This document shows, piece by piece, positions 45,426-56,739 of a stretch of 64,000 nucleotides of DNA. Numbering within the stretch: position 1 is the first letter of the stretch; each line of letters opens with the position of its first letter. A program made the translations under genes and the position numbers. The DNA is taken from contig NC_085138.1 of assembly GCF_035046485.1 (NCBI RefSeq), forward strand, positions 7,811,409 to 7,875,408, read 5' to 3'. Under the pieces are notes generated by a model. The model worked only from the letters and a program-made list of their open reading frames with translations. It was not told the origin of the DNA and ran no database searches. The DNA is from Aedes albopictus (Eukaryota; Arthropoda; Insecta; Diptera; Culicidae).

Positions 45426-45844
45426 TTACTGTTATTCTCTAAGATATCTTTTCCAGTGCTTGTACTTTTTAGGCCTAGAGTTATCCTCCTCCGACGATTC
45501 GCCATCTGATATTTCACTTAGCGTTTCTTTGTATATCTCTTCTGCTGTTTTCTTCATCTTTTCCTTATCGTTTGCTAATTGTTTCCATGTTTCTCTATCT
45601 ATCTCACCATATCTATTCAAGTCCTTTTCCAAAGAGTTCTTCCATGTTATGCTTGGTCTACCTTCTTTTTTCTTTTTAAATTTTAGTTTGTATGCTAATC
45701 TTATCGGATGATTTTCTGCTCTTCTGAGTATGTGTCCGTAGTAATTAATTCTGCCTACTCTTACTCTTCTGTTTATGGTTTTCCCGTTTAATAGTTTCCT
45801 TGCGTTGAATTTAGTGTTCTGAGGTTTTTTACAGTGATTATATA

Positions 45845-46761
45845 AGGACTGTTCATTAAAGAAAGTGGACATCTGTTTACCAATAGTTTAGAGTTAAAAC
45901 TAAACAAAAAATTGTGAATTTTTGCTCAGTGTGTAAAAACATTGTTCACTTCGACAACACATTCAAAGAAAACGGAAAAAAGTGAGAAATTTTGAGCGAT
46001 TGGTTGGATTAGCTTAGCGACTAGCAGATAAATTCTGCACAATCGGTGTTCCAAAAAGGTGTCGTTTCGAGAATTGGCATACTAGTACACTTCCGGTACA
46101 GCAATTTTTCAACGCTGAGCAGGGGACAGATGTGCTGGAGGATGTAGGGTACATCAGAACCGAGAAATTTGGGAAAAAGTTTTAGGTGTGGCAAGCCAAT
46201 TGTTCATGCGGCTTAAACAGTTCTTCGTATTTCACAACAGGAACAATCAACGGTGAAAATAACATAAAGGAATGCATCAAAAAACGACTTCTACCCATCT
46301 ATCGAAAACATACGGATCCTCCATTGTTTTGGCCGGATCTGGCATCCGCTCATTACGTTTCTTCAACACTAGAGATGCTCAAGACAGAAAAATGCGATTT
46401 TGTCGAAAAATAGCAAAATCCACCAAACTTCCCAGAACTGCGTCCTGTAAAAAGATACTGGACAATAACTAAGCGACATCTCAAGAAAGATGGAAGAGAA
46501 GCAACCTCTGTTGATTGCTTCAAGAAAATTTGGTCTGCGGCACAACGAAAGGTTACGGAGAAAGTTGTGCAGAATCTAATGGGAGGTATCAAGAGGAAAG
46601 TCCGAGCGTTCTTCAGAAATGCGAAGTGAATGTTCAAACTCACGTGAATTCGGCCACATGGTTGTTGGTTGTCTTATATAAAAAATAAATTTATGAATTT
46701 GTTCGAAGATCAATATTTTCTATTGAAAAACAGGTGTCCACTTTCTTTAATGAACAAGCCT
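45845..46761 (+). mobile_element. Defective mariner-type transposon, DD37E class
   Basis: The TIRs AGGACTGTTCATTAAAGAAA (left) and TTTCTTTAATGAACAAGCCT (right) match except for three positions; they continue as GTGGACAYCTGTTT. TA occurs at 45843-45844 and 46762-46763. At 917 bp it is shorter than intact mariners (about 1.3 kb). It contains the transposase remnant at 46090-46629. Confidence 0.8.
46090..46629 (+). pseudogene. mariner transposase pseudogene (DD37E type, catalytic E lost)
   Basis: Plus-strand blocks: LPVQQFFNAEQGTDVLED; an in-frame stop; VWQANCSCG; FTTGTINGENNIKECIKKRL; FWPDLASAHY, with the second catalytic D; another stop; and NPPNFPELRPVKRYW. There are 37 codons, counting the stop, between that D and the K of PVK, the position where the family has E. 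The spacing therefore indicates the DD37E group and the E is replaced by K. The first catalytic D region was not found upstream. The protein cannot be active. Confidence 0.7.
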
Positions 46762-47305
46762 TATACTTCTGAGAATAAGTTTTTCATAATTTCCCATGCC
46801 TACTCTGCTTTGCTTTGTTAGAACAGCAACTTTCGTACCGTATGTTATTGATGGAGCTAATACTGTGTTATATATATATATATAAGTTTTCCCAAGTCCC
46901 ATGAAGGTTTGAATTTCTTACAAAACTCTAAAACTATTCTAGCTGTTCTGTATGCATTTACACATCTCACACCTAAGTACTTTATACTATCGCATACCTT
47001 AAATGGCCTACCCATTAGAATTATCTCTTTAGGAAGTTGTCCTCTATTGTTTGGGAATCTTAATAACAATTGACACTTGTCATAGTTAAGTTCTAGTCCC
47101 ACCTGTTCAAGCTGTTTGACCAACTCTTCAAGTATTTTTTGTAGCTGTTCCTTACTCGTTGCAATAATTAATAGGTCATCAGCGAATGCTAAGAGTAAAG
47201 GTAGTTTCAATGTGTCTAAGTCCATTAATTTTAACTCAGGTATCTTTTCAGCAACTCGTCTTATAACATCCTGCATTATGTAATTCAATAGTATTGGAGA
47301 CAGTG

Positions 47306-49616
47306 CACACTGGGCCACGAGCGGGATCTAGCAAGTAAAAACCTCTAGCGTTTTGGGAGTACATTTTTTTGAGTTGGTGTCTTCTGAGACTCGTATTGAT
47401 TTTACCTGTACTTTTATGTGGTGAAGAAAATTAGTTGGTAATTTTGCCGCATAGGTGGCGCTGCGATACTAACTTTTTTGTCTTACGTCCTAGAGGTTTC
47501 CCGTTTTCTGCAAAGTTGTAGAGCGTGCAAAAATAAGTAAAGTCGCCGAAGACACCAAAATTGTGTGACTTCAAATAACAAAGTTATATTAAAAATAGTA
47601 GAATTTACGTGAAAATCACGTTTTCATGACTATTTTGAATGTTCATCGCAAATTTATCAATTTTAACACTTCACACGTGTTAATCAAAGTAGCCTGTGTC
47701 GGATGATACCAACTTTACAATTTTTCGGGACCTTTAAAATGGTTTTTTGGGCAAAATAGTAAAAATTACTATGATTTTCTCTAGCAGTTTTTTTTTTAAG
47801 CTGCAAATTTCGGCTAAATTTGATGCTTGCTTCAAAATATATCACTCAAGATCTATTAAATCTGAAAGTTTGACGGAGGTATAATTTGGTGTTTTTGAGA
47901 TATCTTGTTAAAATATTGATGTTTTATACCTAAATTGTTTTGAAAGAGATGCAATTCTTTTCCAATCTATATTAGCGTCCAAAACAACTGTGCATAATAT
48001 GGGAGCGATTGGTCGCGTCTCCGTATTCCGCATTGCGATTGAAATTTGTATGGAATTTAGTATGGGAATACGTGCTTTTTTTGCACTTTTCTCATAAATT
48101 GATTTTTTTTTTGTCTAATCCGATCTAACTAATGACGTTGAAGTATAGCCTAGGATATGCCGAAAAACTTTGCCCAAAGTGATACGACACTTGTGAAAAA
48201 AGTTATAACGTACAGATTGCCCGGTGATGCTTAACATTTAACATGTAAAGGAATAACATCAATAATAAAATCTCAATTTTGTGCCTAAGATATCAGGCGA
48301 ATAACTTTTTCACAAGCGTCGGATCACTTTACGGTCTTCGGCAAAGTTTTTCGGTATATCCTAGGCTATACTTTAACGTCATTACTTACATGGTATTAGA
48401 CAAAAGAATTCAACTTATGAGTAAAAACAAAAAAAATACGTTTTCCCATACTAACTTCCATACAAATTTCAATCGCAATGCGGAATACGGAGACGCGACC
48501 AATCGCTCCCAAATTATGCACGGTGTTTTGGACGCTAATATAGATTGGAAAAGCTTTGTTCCGGGTTGATACGATAAAATTTAAAGTTTCTCCATACAAC
48601 GTTGACCCACTCTAGTATGTACGTTGAGGTAACTGAAAATCATTATTGACCACACAAATTGGTATTACGAAACATTGCACTTGCGTGAGTCGCTCACACA
48701 GGGCCAAAAACCATTATAATTTCTTTCTTTCAATAGACCAATAAATATATGAGCACTGTTGATTCAACAAATTGATGCAAAAAACAATAGAACACAAAAC
48801 GTTAATTTTGAGTAATCAGGGCGTTGGGTAAACATAAAACTCTTGATTGAAAAGTGATCCGTGAGTATCTACTGGCAGGACAACTCCGGAATATCCCTAG
48901 ATAAACTAGCCTAGAGTTGAAAATCTCGTTAATACAGACAAAAAAAAAACTCCGGAATAAAGAAATGCTTCTCTTTCAAAATAATTTAGATTTAAAAACA
49001 TCATTATTTAAAAACAAAATATCTCAACAACACCAAATTATACCTCCGTCAAACTTTCAGATTTAATAGATCTTGAGTGGTATATTTTGAAGCAAGCATC
49101 AAATTAAGCCGAAATTTGCAGCTTTTTGAAAAAAACTGCTAGTAAAAATCATAGTAATTTTTACTATTTTGCCCAAAAAACCATTTTAAAGGTCCCGAAA
49201 AATTGTAAAGTTGGTATCATCCGACACAGACTACTTTGATTAACACGTGTGAAGTGTTAAAATTGATAAATTTGCGATAAATATTCAAAATAGTCATGAA
49301 AACGTGATTTTCACGTAAATTTTACTATTTTTAATATAACTTTGTTATTTGAAGTCACACAACTTTGGTGTCTTCGGTGACTTTACTTATTTTTGCACGC
49401 CTACAACTTTGCAGAAGACGGGAAACCTCTAGGACGTAAGACAAAAAAGTTAGTATCGCAGCGCCACCTATGCGGCAAAATTACCAACTAATTTTCTTCA
49501 CCACATAAAAGTACAGGTAAAATTAATACAAGTCTCAGAAGACACAAACTCAAAAAAATGTACTCCCAAAACGCTAGAGGTTTTTACTTGCTAGATCCCG
49601 CTCGTGGCCCAGTGTG
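47306..49616. mobile_element. 2,311-bp palindromic element, 5-bp TSD CAGTG
   Basis: Left CACACTGGGCCACGAGCGGG and right CCCGCTCGTGGCCCAGTGTG are exact inverted repeats. Arms of about 600 bp pair (47306-47930 with 49020-49616). Inside is a second palindrome (about 47955-48565, centre near 48242), then an unpaired 450-bp stretch. CAGTG flanks it (47301-47305, 49617-49621). Removing one copy rejoins the host RT frame as CPL|SPIL. Ends resemble those at 1430 and 299, so it may be Transib-like. No transposase. Confidence 0.8.
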
Positions 49617-49935
49617 CAGTGGGCAGCCCTGCTTAATGCCTTTTCCTCTTTTGACCTGTTGTGAAAACTGATTGTTCCATAAGACCCTAGTCATTTCATC
49701 TTTCATACATCCTATTACTCTATCTACTAGTCTTGTTGGAACATTCAAACCTATTAATATATTTTTAATATTATGTACTTTAACCGTATCAAATGCCTTC
49801 TTAATATCTAACGCTAATATATAAATATCTTTTCCTGCGTTCCAATTTTCCTCCATTATTCTCCTAGTTACAAATATATGATCATCTGTAGATCTGCTGT
49901 TAGTAAAAGCTGCTTGATATAAATCTGGTTTCCTC

Positions 49936-50640
49936 CAGGATTACCTACAGAGCATAAAATCACAAAATCGAGTATGCAACATGTACGACCACAAAAAAAA
50001 TGTATCATAAATACCAAAAAAGACAGCATAACTGTTGAATTGTGTAAGAAGAATACTCTTCACCATCGGTGGATTAATATGGATTTTTAGTACTTCAAAC
50101 ATGATTATCCAGTTTCCATTGAAAATGAAAAATGTCTACATGATACTTGAAATTATATCGAAGTTTTAGTTCAAAATAGGGTGACTTCGGGTATTTTCGC
50201 CTTTTTTCTGTTGTCATTTTGTGTTCTTGTAACGTTCTGAATAAAGGGCTGTTTGCAGTTCAAAAGGATTTTTTTGGTCTATCCTTGATGCATGGGAAAT
50301 TCCTTGCCTGAATCGCTAATAAAACAGGTATTTTTCGAACGCAGTACGCAGTTGCAAAGTAATTATAATTCGAATGATAGTCTCTGTAGAAAGTTCCTAC
50401 CAGGAATCACTCAAGAACTTTCTTGAGCGATTCCTTTTGAACACGAAACTGGGCTTAAACCTTATTTTCATCAAGGAATTCGTAAGGAAACAAAATATGT
50501 ATAACAAAACAAATCAAAAGCTTGTCATAACTCTGTATATAATTGAGGGTTATCTGGATTCAGGATAATCTAGCTGTTGCCCCAATCTAAATGCTGTATT
50601 GAAAATTATCAATACACGAGTCCCCTTTCAGTAGCATGAT
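49936..50640. other. Unassigned AT-rich DNA
   Basis: No gene or clear repeat. GGGTGACTTCGGGTATT near 50178 recurs in similar form near 51926 (GGGTGACTTAGGGTATTAT), hinting at a dispersed repeat. Confidence 0.3.
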
Positions 50641-51735
50641 TCCAAGGCAAGCAATTGGTTTCTCACGCTAGTTGTACAATCCGTAATAACATCGTGACAA
50701 TAGTTTCAACTCACCATAAATCAAAGCAGGTGGCAGGCAGGCAATAGCACAGCACCTCATCCTTTCCATACCGTCGTGTAGGCAGGGTCCTTTTAGAGCT
50801 CTTTAACCCGTATACGTACACCACACACACACATACACACATGCTTACTCATTCACCGTGCTCCAGCACAACGCAAATCGACCCGTACGACGTACCAAAC
50901 ATCCCACAAGCCGTATACACGGATGACGTGAGAGAGGGTGCGGACTCGTGTGGTATCCGGCAAACCACGTTTTTCCACCAAATCAAGGATCACTTCCTCA
51001 CTCCGCCTCGCCAGTGGGGGATTCATGTTGGCTCACACCACCCTGATACGACCTATGGGTGCAGGATTAGCGAAAAAAAGGCACAAAAGAAACCAGAAAT
51101 AGGTAGCTCGGAAGGCGAATCCTAGTTGGCGGCGTGTGGTTTGTGGTGCGTATTCGGAAAGGTAGGGAGGCAGAGGCAGGTGCAGTAAAACAGGTGGAAT
51201 GGGGAGTGGGTGGTTTGCGGTGAGCGAGCATATAGCTACTCCTAGGAATAATAATTGTCGTCATGGCAACCGGGCAAAGTAGTCTATACTGTGTGCTGCA
51301 TGCAGCACAAGCATGGCATACCTACTCTGAAGAAATCGATAAATTTTGCACAATCCGAGGGCAAGTAAAGTTACCGCTCCTGCCGCCTTTGGAAGGCTGA
51401 TTGCTGTATTTTACGACGATCTGGTATATGAATATTTGAACATTGATGAAAATGTCCAATCAACGAAACGACATTTTCCAAACATAAACCCCGGGGAAAG
51501 CAACACTTGCCCACACCACGGCGATGCTTAGGCGCATTTTCCCCGCAATTACAGTCCATAAAATATTCAAGGAACGTGTTATAGCCTTACGAGCATTATT
51601 TATAAGCCTTTGGCTTTTCGCTTTCGTTCAATGTCCCTTGTCCTGGCCAAGACGCCCCATCAGCTATATGTATGTGCACCTATTTATCTATGATGATACT
51701 TCAGTGAGCATCTAGTGTGATTGTTTCAACCACAG
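50641..51735. other. Low-repeat, GC-balanced block; possible regulatory or intergenic unique DNA
   Basis: No repeat family or LINE motif was recognised over about 1.1 kb, in contrast to the surroundings. It holds a CA-dinucleotide run (about 50821-50838), an 18-bp perfect palindrome (51292-51309) and a TTTATAAGCC box near 51599. Frames up to 94 codons (50841-51125 plus) have no recognised domain. It may be conserved non-coding sequence, but that cannot be judged from one genome. Confidence 0.3.
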
Positions 51736-52109
51736 TGCGATTGATGATGAGCATGAACGGAAAATGATATTCCTGGCAGTATCTAGCGGTCGGTTGGTGA
51801 ACTACAGCAACGTCGAGTGAATATGTCTCCGGTTAAAGCAACATGTGAGACGCGACCACTTTATGTTGCGCATTACAAGGGAAATATGTTGCGCGACAAT
51901 AAAAAAGAATGCCAGCTTAAAATAGGGTGACTTAGGGTATTATCGGCAGGTTTATTCTCTTCGGCTTGGTTTTTTTTGCCAAATTGCCGGAAACTTGGTC
52001 ATATAGGTAATTCAACTTGGTTGAGAAGTATTTGAGGCCAAATCTGAGTTCATTTTTATTTCATTCATTTAGTAGGTATTACATCAAATTCAAGATAAAA
52101 CTAAATCAA
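51736..52109. other. Unassigned DNA before the RTE-like pseudogene
   Basis: Nothing recognised. About 51990-52109 may be the 3' untranslated tail of the minus-strand LINE that follows. Confidence 0.3.
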
Positions 52110-53830
52110 CAATACCGTAATACACGGTACGTGGCTCGCCAAGTCACACTCCACCTGATCCGCTCATCGTGCTCTCTACGCTCCACACCTTCTTGTGCCA
52201 ACCGGATCTGTCGCGAACACCAACTTTGCAGGGTTGTTGTCCGTCATTCTTGCAACATGCCCTGCCCATCGTATCCTTCCGGCTTTGGCCACCTTGGCTC
52301 GTGGTTTATCATCTTTCTCCACCACACGCCGTTCTCCTGCACACCGCCGAAGATCGTCCTTAGCACGCGTCGCTCGAAAACTCCGAGTGCTTGCAGGTCC
52401 TCCTCCAGCATGGTTCATGTCTCGTGTCCGTAGAGGATCACTGGTCTTATTAGCGTTTCGTACATGGTGCACGTGGTGCGTGGGTGAATCTTTTTAGACC
52501 GCAGTTTCTTCTGGAGCCCGTAGTAGGCCCGACTTCCGCTGATGATGCGCCTTAGAATTTCACGACTCACGCTGTTGTCAGCCGTCAGTAAGGATTCACG
52601 GTAGACGAATTCCTCCACCACCTTGAAGGTATCCCCGTCTATCGTAACATTACTATTCAGACGGATCCGGTCGTGTCCGGTTTCGCCTACCAGCATGTAC
52701 TTTGTTGTTGAGGCAGTCAGCACCAGTCCGACCCTTGCTGCTTCGCGTTTCAGGCGGGTGTACAGCTCTGCCACTGTTCCAAATGTTCTGGCGATAATGT
52801 CCATGTCGCCGGAAAAGCACACAAATTGACCGGATTTTGTGAAAATCGTTCCCCGGCTGTTGAGCCCAGCTCATAGCAGCACACCTTCCAGAGCGATGTT
52901 GAAGAGTAGGCATGAGAGTTCATCACCTTGTCGCAGCCCCCGGCGAGATTCGAATGAACTGGATAGTTCACCCCAAATCCTTAAGCAGTTTTGCACACCG
53001 TCCATCGTTGCTCTAATCAGTCTAGACAGCTTCCCAGGAAAGCCGATTTCGTCCATGATTTTCCATAGCTCGAAGCGGTCGATACTGTCGTACGCTGTCT
53101 TGAAGTCGCTGAACAGGTGGTGCGTTGGGACCTGGTATTCGCGGCATTTTTGGAGGATTTGCCGTACGGTGAAGATCTGGTCCGTTGTCGACCGGCCGTC
53201 TATGAAGCCAGCTTGATAACTTTCCACAAACTCATTAACTTTGGGTGAAAGACGACGGTATATGATCTGGGATAACACTTTGTAGGGACATTCAGAATTG
53301 TGATCGCTAGGAAGTTCTCGCACTCCAACTTCTCACCTTTTTGCAGATGGGGCAAATAACCCCTTCCTTCCACTCCTCCGGTAGCTGTTCGGTCTCCCAG
53401 ATTTGGATTATTAGCCGATGCAGGCAGGTGGCCAACTCTTCCGGGCCCATCTTGATGAGTTCAGCTCCGATACCATCCTAACCTTACTTATTGTTCTTGA
53501 GCTGCTGGATAGCTTCATTAACTTCCCTCAAAGTGGGTGTTGACGCTGTACCGCCTCGTGCACCTTCTGGCTGGTCATTGGTGGGTCTGGGTACTCTAGC
53601 TTCTTGTCATACCACCCGTGGCGACGATCTCGCCAGGCCAACTCGCACGAACGGACTCTCTGTTGCGCCCTCTACTTCTCCACTTACACTTCCTTTTTGG
53701 TTGGACGCCTTCATTGATGTTGGTCCCTCTTAAAGCCGCTATCCCTCTTTGCCAATGATGTATTCGCCAGTGATCCTTACGCAAGCAGGGAAGCCTTTCG
53801 ACGTCCTCAGCCGCTGTCCATGAGCTATTT
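52110..53830 (-). pseudogene. RTE-like LINE reverse transcriptase pseudogene
   Basis: On the minus strand: GPEELATCLHRLIIQIWE, LPEEWKEGVICPICKKGE (about 53450-53330), YKVLSQIIYRRLSP, YQAGFIDGRSTTDQIF, LFSDFKTAYDSIDRFELW, RRGLRQGDELSCLLFN (about 53320-52900). Then DMDIIARTFGTVAELYTRLK, FVYRESLLTADNSVSRE, LIRPVILYGHET (about 52820-52415), and RIRWAGHVARMTDNNPAKL near 52250. The catalytic YADD block is lost at the frame break near 52830-52870. It is related to the plus-strand element at 14385-16708 but clearly a different copy. Upstream endonuclease sequence is absent or unrecognisable. Confidence 0.75.
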
Positions 53831-53879
53831 ATTTTTGGCCTCTTCGCATCGTAGACTTTTGTCCATTGACAGTTTGCAG

Positions 53880-54040
53880 AAATTCAGTTTTCCTGAAACA
53901 TCCGGAAACCCCTGAAACCTCCTAAAATATTATCAAACGCCTCTGAAACCACCCTGAAACGTCCTGTAACTAAAAGTCCGCTTGAAAAATCCTTCAACTC
54001 TCTAAGAACCCCTGAAACGCATTTAACACCCAACCGGCCA
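53880..54040 (-). repeat. CTGAAACCCC-type degenerate repeat block
   Basis: CCTGAAACCTCC, CTCTGAAACC and CCCTGAAACG units: the reverse-complement form of the repeats at 340-655. Confidence 0.5.
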
Positions 54041-54408
54041 ACGTCATTTTTGGCATCGAATTTTCGAATTGCAAAATTCATAACTCTGTTGAATTTCAAC
54101 CAATCTTGATGAAATTTGGAGACAAGATTCAGTTTTTATTATAGTTTTGAACGAGAACCCAAATCCGGATGGTTCCGGAATTATTTCGGATTCCCTTGGG
54201 GTACCAACGTTATGACATTTGGGGTAATCGTATCAAAACTTTCGTTTTCTGGTATGAAACTATTTTGAAACATTATGACTAATGGAATCCTTATCAAAGC
54301 TGATTCTAATAGTAAATTTTCTGAATATCTGGAGCAGTGATCCAAAATGTACTGTCAAAAACTGTAGTTTACATGATAATCGTGGGTGTATGGTATTGAC
54401 CTAGGATG
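54041..54408. other. Unassigned DNA
   Basis: No gene. The TTTCATACC / GGTATGAAA type and ATTCATAACTCTGTTGAAT motifs suggest another decayed repeat. Confidence 0.3.
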
Positions 54409-54414
54409 TCTTGA

Positions 54415-54550
54415 CCTAGGATAGGATGTGACACCTGCAACTTCTCTGTCTAATTTCACAGCTTGCTGTCTTGTTTTCCCGCGTTGCTAAGATTATTGGT
54501 CCCCAAATTGGTCTCTTTTGGGCTGACTAGTTGTCGTATCCTATCCTAGG
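54415..54550. mobile_element. 136-bp MITE with CCTAGGATAGGAT ends
   Basis: CCTAGGATAGGAT at left and ATCCTATCCTAGG at right are perfect 13-bp inverted repeats. TCTTGA(C) flanks both sides (54409-54415, 54551-54557), a 6-7 bp duplication depending on the end assignment. Confidence 0.6.
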
Positions 54551-54557
54551 TCTTGAC

Positions 54558-54875
54558 TATCATGCAACAAAAACATTCACGCATGACCAGAAAAAAACAT
54601 TCATGGGTGACTGTGACGCCAAAAAATGTAGTGGATTGGCAAATTGAGCGAACTAATGAAATCCCAGTGGTTCCCAAAACTGCGAATGGGACATGCGTAT
54701 TACTTAGGAACCGGAAGTGTGAAGAAGCGGAGACAAAGATTTTCGAATTGTGCGTTCCGAGGGTCCTAACCAATGGAGCAGGGGAACAAAAGTCAGTGGC
54801 TCCCAGCTGAATAGTTACGGCCCACGTCTGACAAATCAAAAAGACTCATGCCATACGGAAATTTTCGGACCTGGC
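54558..54875. other. Unassigned DNA
   Basis: An 85-codon plus frame and an overlapping 97-codon minus frame cover it, neither with recognisable features. Confidence 0.3.
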
Positions 54876-54877
54876 TA

Positions 54878-55032
54878 CCCAGCTAACACAAAGTCTTATA
54901 TGATGTTGAATAGGATGCTAAAGTGGAAGCCATATGCGTACATTCATCCATTGATCCGCGTGTAAAGTGTGCGCTTATCGCCTCCACTTTTGCATCCTAT
55001 TCAACATCATATGCGATCGTGTGTTGACTGGG
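54878..55032. mobile_element. 155-bp TA-flanked MITE (CCCAGCTAACAC ends)
   Basis: Left CCCAGCTAACAC and right GTGTTGACTGGG are inverted repeats with two mismatches. Inner arms ATATGATGTTGAATAGGATG and CATCCTATTCAACATCATAT are exact. TA at 54876-54877 and 55033-55034. Mariner/Tc1-type MITE. Confidence 0.75.
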
Positions 55033-55099
55033 TAATTGAGTTGATGTTGAAACCCAATATCCTAGGCTATTTCGGAATTAAATATGGCGCTTGGGGTTT

Positions 55100-55819
55100 T
55101 GGGGACAACATAGGGGCACTACTGGGGGTTTCCGAAATCATCAAAACCGCCTCTGTAATGACTCTGAAATCAAATCCATTGAAAATTCTCTAAAGCTTCT
55201 TGGAATGTCTCCAAAATCCCCCTTAAACCTCCAGAAATCCCATGTAACGCACCTTGGATCCTTCGAAACCCCAAAAACGCCATGTAACGCCTCCGTAACG
55301 TTTCTGAAATCCGCCGAAAATGCTCTGAAACTTTTTGGAATGCCTCTAAAATCCCCCTAAAACTCCCAGAAACCCCATGTAACGCACCTTAGACCCTCCG
55401 AAACCCCCAAAAACGCTATGTAACGCCTCCGTAACGTTTCGAAAATGCGCCGAAAATGCTCTGAAATGTTTTGGAATGCCTCTAAAATCCTTAAACCCCC
55501 AGAAATCCCATGTAACGCACCTTGGATCCTTCGAAATCCCAAAAACGCCATGTAACGCCTCCGTAACGTTTCTGAAATCCGCCGAATACGCTCTGAAACT
55601 TTTTGAAATGCCTCTAAAATCCCCCTAAAACTCCCAGAAACCCCATGTAACGCACCTTAGACCCTCCGAAACCGCTATGTAACACCTCCGTAACCCGCTG
55701 AAAATGCTCTGAAGCTTCATAGAATACCTCGAAAATCCCCCTCGGACCCCCAAGAAATCCATGTAACGCACCTTAGATCCTCCGAAACCCCCAAAAACGC
55801 CATGTAACGCCTCCGTAAC
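55100..55819. repeat. About 132-bp-period satellite, left part
   Basis: The block ATGTAACGCCTCCGTAACG recurs near 55283, 55416, 55548, 55680 and 55801 (spacing 121-133 bp). Each period holds CCGAAAATGCTCTGAAAC, AATGCCTCTAAAATCCCC and CCATGTAACGCACCTT. The array continues at 60187 beyond the gypsy insertion. Confidence 0.75.
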
Positions 55820-55981
55820 TGAAGTGTTTCTTCCAGATACTTCCGGAACTTCCAGAAATAAAACTTTCAAAATGTAGTGCTAACTACAATACGTTTATTC
55901 TGGTTGACAGTTACACTTCGAATCAAAATTATTTTCTCTTGCACCGCAGTCAATGATTGCTGCGATTGCTAGGATGGAACA
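55820..55981 (-). repeat. 3' LTR of the gypsy element
   Basis: 162 bp; on the minus strand it starts TGTTCCATCCTAGC and ends GAAACACTTCA. An AATAAA signal (TTTATT on the plus strand at about 55893-55898) lies inside. Preceded by GTAAC (55815-55819), the target duplication. Confidence 0.85.
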
Positions 55982-55989
55982 TCTCCCCC

Positions 55990-56262
55990 CTTAAGTCATC
56001 CAGTAGGGCTCGAATCTTGCTGGTAAACGGGTCTGCCGCCGCTCCCTTGCCGGAACCGGGATTGGTACTGGATCTGGTTGAGGCGGTTCTTCATCGTCAT
56101 CTTCGGAAAAATATTCTGACTCGTCTGTTGCTATTTCCAGGTTGCGCTGATCCAGTTCGGCGGGTGCCGGATTCGGAACTGCTTGAGATGCTACATCTAG
56201 TCCAAAACCGTCGAAGAATATCGATAGTGGGCTTGAACTTTGGCTCGGAACAGGATCTGGTA
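55990..56262 (-). pseudogene. gypsy pol C-terminal tail
   Basis: The minus-strand frame is proline- and acid-rich (SEYFSEDDDEEPPQPDP) and ends with an RRQTRLPARFEPYW-type motif and stop (TAA), just before the polypurine tract. This is the usual extreme C-terminus of Ty3/gypsy polyproteins. It is in the normal orientation, unlike its neighbours at 56262-56632. Confidence 0.7.
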
Positions 56263-56632
56263 CAGAGTCAACCGCACGGAGCAGTTTCGAGGAAGTTTGC
56301 TCCCGGCAATCCCGTATATGCTCAAGTCCATCAAGCGAATTCCTGGCAGTGGCAAGCCGCCACGGTCATCGAGCGTATCGGCAGTGTAACGTACAACGTG
56401 GAAACACACTGGAGGAAGCGCTGCAGACTTTTTTGCAAGTTTACCGGTCAACTCCAACGGCCGACCTCGGTGAAAAATCTCCTGCAGAGGTGATGTTCGG
56501 ACGACCGATCCGTACAGTTTCGACGTTGTTACTACCGCCCAAGCATTCCGCACCAGAACTACAATCGAAGGCCAGGAAGCAGAACGAGCGTTTCAACAAG
56601 AAGCACGTCGCCACTGTTGTAACCGTACATTT
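56262..56632 (+). pseudogene. Two integrase C-terminal segments, each flipped to the plus strand
   Basis: Plus-strand coding is evident. 56280-56400 encodes a GPY/F-like module (KFAPGNPVYAQVHQ, TVIERIGSVTYNV). 56403-56610 encodes the end of the integrase core (EALQTFLQVYRSTPTADLGE, SPAEVMFGRPIRT, KARKQNERFNKKH). In the family the second precedes the first, so each piece is reversed in its own place relative to the minus-strand element. A simple inversion of the whole stretch would give the other order. Not functional. Confidence 0.7.
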
Positions 56633-56739
56633 TGACTTGATACATACGAATTACACAAAACAAATTAAAACTTATTTATTGAAAACATGCATATTTACAA
56701 ATTAAAACTGTACACAATATCACGACACGAACTATTTAC

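Larger units (their letters stand above)
45430..49935 (-). pseudogene. Non-LTR reverse transcriptase pseudogene, split by two insertions
   Basis: On the minus strand, from 49935 down: YQAAFTNSRSTDDHIF, LALDIKKAFDTVKVHN, KRGKGIKQGCPL (to about 49622). Continuing at 47300: SPILLNYIMQDV, then the catalytic LLAFADDLLIIATS, LELNYDKCQL and IKYLGVRC (to about 46860). After the mariner, the C-terminal part RVGRINYYGHILRRAENHP (to 45430). The reading frame continues exactly across the 47306-49616 insertion when one CAGTG copy is removed. The clade is unsure (RTE-like LINE is possible). The insertions make it non-functional. Confidence 0.75.
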
